In this document: one piece after another, positions 1-5,724 of the stretch
Layout of the letters: every line of letters begins with the position of its first letter
Numbering within the stretch: the stretch's first letter is position 1
Assembly: GCA_037176705.1 (NCBI GenBank)
Contig: JBAWUJ010000137.1
Span: forward strand, 84,325 to 148,324
Source: Molossus alvarezi
Taxonomy: Eukaryota; Chordata; Mammalia; Chiroptera; Molossidae
DNA: 64,000 nt
Direction: 5' to 3'
Notes under the pieces: generated by a model
What the model was told of the DNA's origin: nothing
What the model saw: only the letters and a program-made list of their open reading frames with translations
Database searches by the model: none
Program-made: the position numbers and the translations under genes

Positions 1-604
1 TGAGAGCTGGAGGGGCAGCTTTGTCCCAGGCACACGTGCTGGTGGAGGCTGCTGTTCCATGGGTGAGCCCTTCCCTGGCGGGGCAGGCAGCCCGGTGGGC
101 GGGCGCGCACCGTCCCTGGGACTCTGGTGACCTAGCACCCGCTGTCTGGGCCACCCTGGTGATTGCCTGAGGCCCCGCCCCACGGCACATTCAGGCCCAC
201 CCAAGCGGTGTCCATTGATTTTTCCCTAGGATTGGCCTGTCTTGGCTCCCGCTTCACGAGGTCCTAAATTCTCTGAAACCAACAACACCTGGCCTCAGCG
301 AGCCCCATACCTCCTCTGGCTCACTGGCCCCAGGCCTGGCAGTAGTAGCAGCCAGCGTTGGGCCCCAGCTTGACATTGCCTAGGCACCTCCAAGTCCAGC
401 ACAGAAGGCAGCCATGTGTAGATCGCTTTGTAGCTTATGTCTGGTGGCCCCGGGGAGAACACACAGGGGCAGTGGCTGACCTCGCCCCGGAGCCAGCCTA
501 GAAGAGTTGGCCTTTCCTTTGCTCCTTTTCCTTTCAGAATATTACAATGGCATCCTCAGTACCTGGAGGTGGGTCTTTGTGCTTCTTTCTCAATAGGCTG
601 TACG
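1..604. other. CpG-poor unique segment, no gene seen
   Basis: This segment begins every unit in the phase used here. I see a CACGTG E-box at 33-38 and no repeat family or gene that I recognise. It contains five of the variable sites (141, 186, 368, 395, 532). The open frame at 437-832 is identical in all copies, but that follows from copy homogeneity; its product has no recognisable domain and ends in a pyrimidine-tract-encoded stretch. Confidence 0.6.
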
Positions 605-608
605 TATG

Positions 609-657
609 TGTTCTTTTTCTTGCTTCTCTCTTTCCTCCCTCCCTCCCTCCCTCTCTG
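609..657 (+). repeat. Pyrimidine tract with CCCT repeats
   Basis: The top strand runs almost entirely in C and T, ending in four to five CCCT tetramers at about 636-652. It is constant in length in all units. Such homopyrimidine tracts can form triplex or mimic the polypyrimidine tract of a splice acceptor, but no good AG acceptor follows directly. Confidence 0.75.
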
Positions 658-904
658 GCTAGAGCCCTTTGGGGCTCAGGGCAAGACTGAGGAAGTTGTA
701 CAGAGAGCTCCCACATGCCCACGGCCCTGTAGTCCCTGCTCTTTCTTCCCCAAGTCACACACGGGCAGGCACGCAGGCACCCAATGCGTGAATTTTCTGA
801 GGCCCAGAGGCCTGCTGCAGAACTTAGGATGAAAACCCTACCCTGCTCTTTTCCAGAAAGACAGGCATGGGCCTAAGCAAGGTGGCCTGGCCTGGGCTGG
901 GCCT

Positions 905-938
905 GGGGAGTGGGGGTGGGGTTAGGGGGTGGGAAGGG
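905..938 (+). other. Strong G-quadruplex motif
   Basis: The top strand has four runs of four to five G (905-908, 912-916, 918-921, 925-929) separated by loops of 3, 1 and 3 bases. Two further GGG runs follow at 931-933 and 936-938. This meets the usual G-quadruplex rule with margin, and one loop gives a TTAGGG-like stretch. It is unchanged in all 12 copies, so the array presents a regular series of these motifs every 5.7 kb. Folding in the cell is inferred, not shown. Confidence 0.8.
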
Positions 939-1144
939 AAGGCCAGGGCCACTTATTCCAAGGGAACAGCAATGGCTTGATTCAAATGCAGAGAGCCTGG
1001 GACTTTGCCTGAGGCTTCTACAACTCCCCCACACTTAGGCCACTGATTCCAAGCTGCAGGAAGGGAGCAGGGTCAGTCTGGAGCTGAAAGAGTTCGCCTC
1101 CATGTGCCAAAGCCGAAAACTGCCCTCCACCCTCTGAGAAAGGG

Positions 1145-1210
1145 CAGGGTGTGGGTGGGGGTGAGGTGGCGGTTGGGTGGTGGTGGTGGTGGTGGTGAGC
1201 GGTGGCGGTT
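1145..1210 (+). repeat. GGT microsatellite in a GT-rich block
   Basis: Seven exact GGT trimers lie at 1176-1196, flanked by other G/T-rich sequence. The trimer count is constant in all complete units, unlike the CT tract. On the other strand it encodes poly-threonine/proline shadow frames that should not be read as genes. Confidence 0.85.
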
Positions 1211-1433
1211 TAGGGGTGCAAGTGCAGGGCATCCAAGGAGAAGTTAAAGAGTCCATCTCGGCGTCATAGATTCCCCAGGCCAAACGCCGGTGTGGAGTGA
1301 TGAGGGTCCAGGGAGGCCTGGTAGGGGATGAATGGACTCAGTAACCCTGTGTCTCGGTAACAACAAGCACACTCGTACTGAAACACTGTGCTCCAGCTGA
1401 CGATTTTGGTAACTCACCTTTAGGTACCCTTCA

Positions 1434-1484
1434 CATGGATGGATGGAGAGATGGTTGGGTGGGTGGGTGGATGGATGGATGGTG
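1434..1484 (+). repeat. GGAT/GGGT tetranucleotide microsatellite
   Basis: The block holds GGAT tetramers, then GGGT tetramers, then GGAT tetramers again. It has the same length in all copies. A nearby pair of variable sites (1313 and 1358) shows the clearest recombination signal of the unit. Confidence 0.85.
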
Positions 1485-1708
1485 AGCACTGAACTGGACA
1501 GACAGGACACACCGATCCTCCCTCCGACCACCGATTTCCAAGGGTAGGTCCGGGCCTAGGACATGGGCAACCCCCCATCAAGTGAATTTAGTTAACACCT
1601 TTGTAATTTGGACCATCAGTGAGTTTAGTGTAGGTCTCTGGGTCTGTGAGGCCACTACACAGGCCCCCCCTGAGCTCGCCTGTGTTCCTATGTGTATGTG
1701 GCCCCTGC

Positions 1709-1734
1709 TACGCGCACATGCGCGCACACACACG
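1709..1734. other. Alternating pyrimidine-purine tract (Z-DNA type)
   Basis: Twenty-six bases alternate strictly pyrimidine-purine, mixing CG and CA steps. This is the classical sequence signature for Z-DNA. Unit 1 has T at 1719 where every other unit has C; both keep the alternation, and the C allele adds a CG step. Confidence 0.7.
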
Positions 1735-1739
1735 GTACT

Positions 1740-2070
1740 CTCCTCCGGAGAGCCCTGACTCCTAAGTCGTGATCCAGGGGTTGTTTGAAACATCACCCCA
1801 AAGGAGTGGACCCCAGGAGGGGGATGTGAACATATGTCCTAGATGCCAGTGAACTGTGTGTTCTTAAAAGGGTTCAGATCTGAGGTCGTAGGTGATGTTT
1901 ATATTTACTACCCTGCAATGAGAACCTAGAAACAAGTCAGGACATCAAAAATCCCTCTCTTTGAAAGTCAGGGAGTTCCTGCATGTGTCAGAGAGGGTCC
2001 CCTATTTGTCTCCTGGCCTTCCACAGAATTCACCCCAGGACCTGAGGTGTAATCTTTGAGTCTGATGAGT
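1740..2070. other. Unique spacer, nothing recognised
   Basis: This stretch is CpG-poor. I see no gene or repeat family here. Unit 2 has a 6-bp duplication at the equivalent of about 1980. Variable site 2046 (A in units 7 and 9) lies in it. Confidence 0.5.
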
Positions 2071-2074
2071 TTTT

Positions 2075-2081
2075 TGAGTCA
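2075..2081. promoter_or_regulatory. AP-1 consensus site (TGAGTCA)
   Basis: A perfect TPA-response element lies just upstream of the CTG tract. A second perfect copy lies at 5701-5707. Both recur in each complete unit. Binding is a prediction from the AP-1 (Fos/Jun) consensus; a 7-bp match is common by chance in 5.7 kb, so confidence in function is low. Confidence 0.35.
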
Positions 2082-2086
2082 TTCTT

Positions 2087-2226
2087 TGTTGTTGCTGGTG
2101 CTGGTGCTGGTGCTGGTGCTGGTGCTGGTGCTGGTGCGGGTCCTGGTGTTGGTGGTGCTTCTGCTGCAGCTGCTGCAGCTGCTGCTGCCGCTGCTGCCGC
2201 TGCTGGTGCTGCTGCTGCTGGTTCTT
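2087..2226. repeat. GCTGGT hexamer and CTG trinucleotide tract
   Basis: Seven GCTGGT hexamers at 2094-2135 run into an imperfect CTG/CTGCTGCCG tract to 2226. It encodes a leucine-valine and poly-leucine stretch in the 77-codon frame at 2056-2289, which is a product of the repeat and not a recognisable protein. Units 2 to 11 have one arrangement. Unit 1 differs by a gain of 9 bp at the CTGCAG part and a loss of 9 bp near the end, so total length is unchanged. Confidence 0.85.
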
Positions 2227-2493
2227 CAGTTAATCCTCACCCGAGGGTATTTCCTTGATTTGCAGTTGGACACTGAAATGGCAGGATAATTCTGGGAGAA
2301 GAGGAACGGAGAAACCGAGGCAGGAAAGTTAAACAGAGCCAAAGAGCTTTGCGGGACGTGTTTAGCAGGGCCTTGTCTTGAGAACCAGGCCAACAGACTC
2401 TATTTGTCACAGAAGTGTGCAGCAGAGGAGGGGGCACGGAAGGGGAGAGGGGGAGAATTCAGACACCACTCATCCTGAAGTTGTTGGGACAGC

Positions 2494-2569
2494 AGGGAGG
2501 GAGGGAGGGAGAGAGGAAGGAGGAAAGAAGAGTGTAAAGGAATGGACCAAGCAACCAAGCAACCAAGCG
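2494..2569 (+). repeat. Purine tract and ACCAAGCA octamer repeat
   Basis: Positions 2494-2532 are pure purine on the top strand (GGGA tetramers then GA-rich), a sequence type able to form triplex or R-loops. It is followed at 2546-2569 by three tandem copies of the octamer ACCAAGCA, the last with one change. Both elements have fixed length in all units. Confidence 0.75.
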
Positions 2570-3219
2570 ACAAAAGAGGCAGGTCCTTCCCAGGAATAGA
2601 CCAAAGAAAAGGGGAGACTTTTGGAGTCCAACTGCACCAGGAATATCTAGGCGAGGAACTCAAACACAAAAACTTCCAGACAGAAGGGGATGTGAGGCAG
2701 AAAAGGCTCTTTAGATGAGCTGACAGCCTGCCTGTGCTTCCTAGGCCAGACGCGTAGGTGGGCTCGCTCCGTTTCCGTAATAAATGTGCATGAGTTCAGG
2801 TTGTGCTCCATTCACTTGCACTCACGTTGCAATAAATTCACGGAGCGAGCGGAAAGCAGATGTTATGTGCAGTGTCTCCTCCACCTCCTTCCCCATGAGA
2901 ACACAAAGATCCAGTCTGGGGACAGCCCTCTGCCGGTGATTCAGGGGATCGTCCAGTCACACCTCTCTGGTGTCTGTGAGCGGCGGTGCAGGTCCCATTT
3001 TCATCACAGGCGGCCTTTGAGAGGGAGTGGGAGGGGGGCAGGGGGTATGGTCAAGTGGGAGGGCAGGAGGGAGCGGGAAGAGGGAACTCTGCAACACCTC
3101 ATGAGTTTATTCTCTTTGGCTTTCCCCACACACTCACTGCTTCAAGAAGCAATGTGGAGTCACACCAAGATTCCCCACGGGAGAACAGGAAGGAGGGGTT
3201 GACGGCAGGCAAGTTTCCT
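2570..3219. other. Spacer with isolated AATAAA hexamers, no gene
   Basis: I see AATAAA on the plus strand at 2779-2784 and 2831-2836 and on the minus strand at 3116-3121. None has a supported gene in front of it. No interspersed repeat family is recognisable by eye. The open frames here (2786-3202 plus, 3134-3784 minus) match no family I know. Confidence 0.5.
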
Positions 3220-3457
3220 TAGTAGGCCTCCTCCTCGCCCAGCCGCACCACTTGCCCTTGGCAGAGATTCCAGCGCCAGGCAAGGGGAGGAGTGGGGGCG
3301 AAAGCTTCACAGTGCCCAAAGGGTAGGGCCCCCGGCCCATGGGAAGCTGGAGGCAGGCGGGCCGAGCAGTAGAGGGGTGTCCCGTGGAACACATCTGCCG
3401 CTTTTCCATCGGACTGGAGCTTGGTGGGTTGTCGGGGCGGCGGCCCAAACACACGGG

Positions 3458-3472
3458 TGGAGGGGGGCGCTC
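3458..3472 (+). promoter_or_regulatory. Weak CTCF-like candidate
   Basis: A G-run followed by GGCGCTC resembles the 3' half of the CTCF consensus, but the upstream CCA part is missing. It is listed as an alternative to the better candidate at 4404-4417. Confidence 0.2.
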
Positions 3473-3702
3473 GCCTAGGGCGGGACTTTTGGGGGGGTTG
3501 CCCCGCCGGTTCGGGGCCCGCCGCCACAGGAGTGGTTCGCGGTGTCCTGCCAGGAATCCCTCCGTCACCCTCTTCAGTCCACCAAACCCCCTTTTTTTCT
3601 GGGAGAAGTGGACATGTGTAAAGAGGAGAAGCAAACGGACGACACAGCTCGGAGAGGCCGATTCACGTGGATTTTGTTTCCACGCGACACAGGTGTCAAG
3701 AA

Positions 3703-3708
3703 GTAAGT
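3703..3708 (+). other. Candidate 5' splice site (GTAAGT)
   Basis: The six intronic positions match the donor consensus perfectly; the last exonic base is A instead of G. With the acceptor at 4292 it would define a 591-bp intron within the CpG island (unit 1). It is a consensus match only. Confidence 0.3.
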
Positions 3709-3861
3709 GTAAGGGATGAGGCCCCCACCTGCATTTCTCAGACCCGTGAAAGTAGTTTTCATGGCAGGTACTGCCGCGTGTCATTTGCCCCTACCCTGCT
3801 CCTACACACCGCCTTCCTTTTCCCCGGGGCGCAGGTGTGCTGCTAATTGCCACCATTCAGG

Positions 3862-3901
3862 GCGGCCGCGGCCGCGGCCCCGCCCCCTTCGCCCCGCCCC
3901 C
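3862..3901 (+). promoter_or_regulatory. NotI sites and paired Sp1-type GC boxes
   Basis: GCGGCCGC occurs at 3862-3869 and 3868-3875, followed by two CCCCGCCCCC boxes at 3878-3887 and 3892-3901, 14 bp apart. A third such box lies at 4225-4234. GC boxes are bound by Sp/KLF factors and are typical of TATA-less CpG-island promoters. Units 1 and 11 have two overlapping NotI sites because of a 6-bp GGCCGC gain; units 2 to 10 have one. I saw no other NotI site in the unit. Confidence 0.6.
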
Positions 3902-4030
3902 GTCCTGACGGCCCATCCCCCTGTGCGCCGACCCGGCCAGCTGTCAACCTCCTCTGTGCGGAGCTTATCACAGCCGCCACCGGGCAGGTGCTGCGCGATT
4001 GCCACACGTCACAGTGAGGCCAGCCGGATC

Positions 4031-4060
4031 GCATCGCATCACATCGCATCGCATCGCATC
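4031..4060 (+). repeat. GCATC pentamer minisatellite
   Basis: Six tandem pentamers, the third being ACATC. Copy number is constant in all units. A CRE-like ACGTCA lies 20 bp upstream. Confidence 0.9.
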
Positions 4061-4140
4061 CTGACTAACGGGGCCACGGAGACGCGTGGCCCAGCGCTCG
4101 GGAGCCCGGGCTCGTGGTCGATTCACGGCAGCGGGAGGGT

Positions 4141-4262
4141 GCTTGGGACACTTGTCTTCTCTCCTCTGTTCTCTGCTTCTCTCTCTCTCTCGCTCGCTCT
4201 CTCTCTCTGTGTCTCTCTCTCCCGCCCCGCCCCCGTCTCCCTCTCCTCCTCTCTCTCACCCC
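4141..4262 (+). repeat. CT-rich tract with variable CT microsatellite
   Basis: A 100-bp pyrimidine tract contains a pure CT run whose copy number is 6, 8, 7, 8, 5, 5, 5, 10, 8, 9 and 9 in units 1 to 11 (4179, 9903, 15625, 21345, 27067, 32783, 38499, 44215, 49941, 55663, 61393 are the starts). This is the main source of unit-length variation. The following constant part (CGCTCG, more CT, GTGT, CT) does not vary. The tract ends about 140 bp before the CTCF-like motif and could also act as the polypyrimidine tract of the acceptor at 4292. Confidence 0.95.
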
Positions 4263-4291
4263 CCTAGTCTCATAGAGCTCTCCTGTCTTGC

Positions 4292-4293
4292 AG
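4292..4293 (+). other. Candidate 3' splice site (AG)
   Basis: A long pyrimidine tract is followed by TCCTGTCTTGCAG and then GACAGG, close to the mammalian acceptor consensus. A GTAAGT donor lies upstream at 3703-3708, and a GTAGGG donor lies downstream at 4573. Whether any transcript uses it is unknown. Confidence 0.35.
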
Positions 4294-4403
4294 GACAGGG
4301 AATTTCGCGGAGTCGTGGAAGGGACTGCTCCCCTAGGCCCCTCCTGTGCCGAGGAAGGTCAGGCGGGCAAGCGGATCCCCGGGCGGATTTGGGGATTTCC
4401 TCG

Positions 4404-4417
4404 GAGCGAGGAGGCAG
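4404..4417 (+). promoter_or_regulatory. CTCF-core-like motif
   Basis: The 14-mer GAGCGAGGAGGCAG matches 10 of the 12 defined positions of the published CTCF core CCGCGNGGNGGCAG; the two mismatches are the first two bases. It is unchanged in all 11 complete units (starts 4404, 10132, 15852, 21574, 27290, 33006, 38722, 44448, 50170, 55894, 61624), giving a same-orientation series every 5.7 kb. It lies in the CpG island next to the variable CT tract. CTCF binding is an inference; a position-weight-matrix score was not computed. Confidence 0.45.
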
Positions 4418-4659
4418 CTTCTCTGTGCGATCTCGGTTCCGGCGGAGGACACCTGCTGCGGGCAGCGAAGCCGGACCCCGGTGGCCTGGGGTTTGGGCCG
4501 GCGCCGCCGGTACGTCAACCATCCACAGGAGTGGAAACGGTCCTGGTGCACACTGCAACTGTTTTCAGAGAGGTAGGGACTGTCGTGTCTTAGGTCAAAT
4601 AAGTACTTTTGAAACATAAGTCCATCAAATCAACGTGTTCATAGTTATTGCCTGATCCG

Positions 4660-4790
4660 CCCGCGCCCGCCCAGCCCCCAGCACACCAGGCCAACCCCAG
4701 CCGGCCTCGCCCCCCCCACCCTGACACACACACACACGCACCCCCACGGACACGCACACCGCCCCGCCCCCCCACACACACACTGACACA
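4660..4790 (+). repeat. C-rich and CA-repeat segment
   Basis: The top strand is nearly free of G runs and rich in CCCC and CACACA, with CA runs at about 4723-4737 and 4772-4782. Lengths are identical in all units although pure CA runs usually vary. Its complementary strand encodes cysteine-valine shadow frames that are not genes. Confidence 0.7.
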
Positions 4791-4821
4791 GCAGCGCCCA
4801 GTCACGGCCCGTTAGAGATCC

Positions 4822-4837
4822 GGTCCACTGGTGGACC
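4822..4837. other. Short inverted repeat
   Basis: GGTCCAC and GTGGACC form 7-bp arms around a 2-base centre. The function is unknown; it could be a factor-binding palindrome or a small hairpin in RNA. Confidence 0.5.
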
Positions 4838-5007
4838 CGGTCGCTGTCCGTTGCAGCGGCCAAGTCCGGTGCCGGGCAACCTGTCTCTCCGGTCGCCCAG
4901 GCAACCGGCGCGGTCTCGCGTCCCCCGCAAGTCGTCCTCGCTCGTTCGGTGCCTCGATCGCGTGACCGCGGTTCTGCGGGCAGACCCGGAAGCGGGCCGG
5001 AGAGAGG

Positions 5008-5098
5008 CACACACGCACAGACACTCCCTCCCTCCCTCGCACACAGACACACACGGGCCTCCACACCTCCCTCGCTCCCTCCCCCCCTCCCCCCCTTG
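5008..5098 (+). repeat. CA/CCCT-rich pyrimidine-biased tract
   Basis: CACACA runs alternate with CCCT tetramers and two C7-type runs. It ends directly before the NFI palindrome. Length is constant in all units. Confidence 0.7.
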
Positions 5099-5110
5099 GC
5101 CTCTGGCCAA
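5096..5110. promoter_or_regulatory. Perfect palindromic NFI site
   Basis: TTGGC, five bases, GCCAA matches exactly the full nuclear factor I (CTF/NFI) dimer consensus. The same bases form a hairpin with 6-bp arms and a 3-base loop (5096-5101 and 5105-5110), placed 20 bp before the AATAAA at 5131. It is present unchanged in all 11 complete units. Whether it works as DNA site, RNA hairpin or neither is not shown. Confidence 0.55.
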
Positions 5111-5130
5111 ATACAAATACAGAATCAGTC

Positions 5131-5136
5131 AATAAA
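5131..5136 (+). terminator. Poly(A) signal AATAAA
   Basis: A canonical AATAAA lies in a short A/T-rich window inside an otherwise GC-rich island, followed by a GTGCTCTCGTCCTGTT-type G/U-rich element 20 to 35 bases later. This is the usual layout of a cleavage and polyadenylation site. It would end a plus-strand transcript starting in the CpG island. Equivalent positions are 10859, 16579, 22301, 28017, 33733, 39449, 45175, 50897, 56621 and 62351. Confidence 0.45.
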
Positions 5137-5350
5137 ACATTTCAATATCGCCGTGCTCTCGTCCTGTTCACGGGCTTTGCGTCAGTCTGCGGCGGCGGCG
5201 GCCCGGGCAGAGACCCTGAGAGGGCCGAGGAGATCTCCCCCTCCCTTTTGACCTGGAGAATGTTCAGTGGGCTGGCGAGGGAAGAGCGGCTGCCAGCCGC
5301 CGAGCCGGCCCGCGCGGTTTGTTTCTCACGGAAGGCTTCCGGGCCCGTGA

Positions 5351-5724
5351 GGAGGGAGACGATCTGGTGGGAGACCTAAGAGTGTAGTGAGACATCAGGA
5401 GGGATACCTCGACTGGGAACATCCTCCCTGAGGAGCAAGGGTTTCCCTTCCCACCCCGGGCCCCCACCCAGCTCAGGATCCCAGTACCAGGAAGAGACGT
5501 CCCCATCCCTTGTGGCTGTGCAAACCACCGGGGATCGAGGTCCAGGCTGAGGCTGCCGGGGTCCCAGGCAGTTCCTTTGAAAGGGCCTGCCCACGCACGG
5601 AGCTCCGGGGACCCTCTTTCTGCGGGCTGCAGAGTGGGGGTGGGTGGCAGGGAGGGACAGCGGCAGCTTGAAAGGCACCAGAGACATCCCTGGGAAGAAC
5701 TGAGTCAGTCCTTTGGCATTGGGG
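5351..5724. other. Unit end segment, no gene seen
   Basis: CpG density falls here toward the next unit. I see the AP-1 consensus at 5701-5707 and no recognisable gene. The overlapping minus frames at 5376-5834 and 5473-5928 run into the next unit and match no known family. Confidence 0.5.

Larger units (their letters stand above)
3220..5350. promoter_or_regulatory. CpG island of the repeat unit
   Basis: CpG dinucleotides become frequent from about 3220 and stay so to about 5350, in contrast with the CpG-poor first 3.2 kb. The island contains an E-box (3664-3669), a NotI/GC-box cluster (3862-3901), a GATA-type CTTATC (3964-3969), a CRE-like ACGTCA (4006-4011, again 4512-4517), a perfect 12-bp palindrome (4102-4113), the CTCF-like motif (4404-4417) and a CGG4 run (5190-5201). 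No TATA box is evident. By analogy with CpG-island promoters it is the likeliest site of transcription start. Boundaries are by eye. The same island recurs in all 11 complete units. Confidence 0.75.
1..5724. repeat. Macrosatellite unit 1 (5724 bp)
   Basis: This unit serves as the reference for coordinates. It is the most divergent copy. It alone has T at 395, C at 1666, T at 1719 and T at 3597, and its CTG tract is arranged differently with a compensated +9/-9 change. It carries the 6-bp GGCCGC gain, so it has two overlapping NotI sites (3862-3869 and 3868-3875), a state shared only with unit 11. The CT tract is 6 repeats (4179-4190). The CTCF-like motif is at 4404-4417, the NFI palindrome at 5096-5110 and the poly(A) signal at 5131. 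Alleles at the shared variable sites are 141 G, 532 T, 1313 G, 1358 T, 2046 G, 3413 A and 3605 G. The excess of private changes could mean it lies closer to an array edge, which is inference. Confidence 0.95.

Noticed and set aside
925..938. Interstitial telomere sequence
   Set aside because: Only a single TTAGGG occurs within the G-rich block, with no tandem hexamers.
2056..2289. 77-codon leucine/valine-rich frame present in every unit
   Set aside because: It is the translation of the GCTGGT/CTG repeat. It resembles a hydrophobic peptide only because of the repeat, and its conservation reflects copy homogeneity.
2779..2836. AATAAA pair as gene 3' end
   Set aside because: There is no supported exon upstream, and two such hexamers in an A/T-richer spacer are expected by chance.
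3134..3784. 216-codon minus-strand frame
   Set aside because: Proline- and arginine-rich translation of a GC-rich region with no recognisable domain. Long open frames arise easily in CpG islands.
4031..4060. CRISPR-like direct repeats
   Set aside because: The pentamers are contiguous with no spacers. The genome is eukaryotic by every other sign.
4645..5132. Cysteine/valine-rich minus frames resembling small secreted proteins
   Set aside because: The CVCV pattern is the translation of the CA microsatellite on the opposite strand.
1..5724. Ribosomal DNA, 5S, U2 snRNA or tRNA cluster
   Set aside because: The periodicity suggested such clusters, but no rRNA, 5S, U2 or tRNA A/B-box sequence was found in the unit.
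1..5724. D4Z4/DUX-type or RS447/USP17-type coding macrosatellite
   Set aside because: No homeodomain or ubiquitin-protease motifs in any frame, and the unit length differs from the human 3.3-kb and 4.7-kb units.
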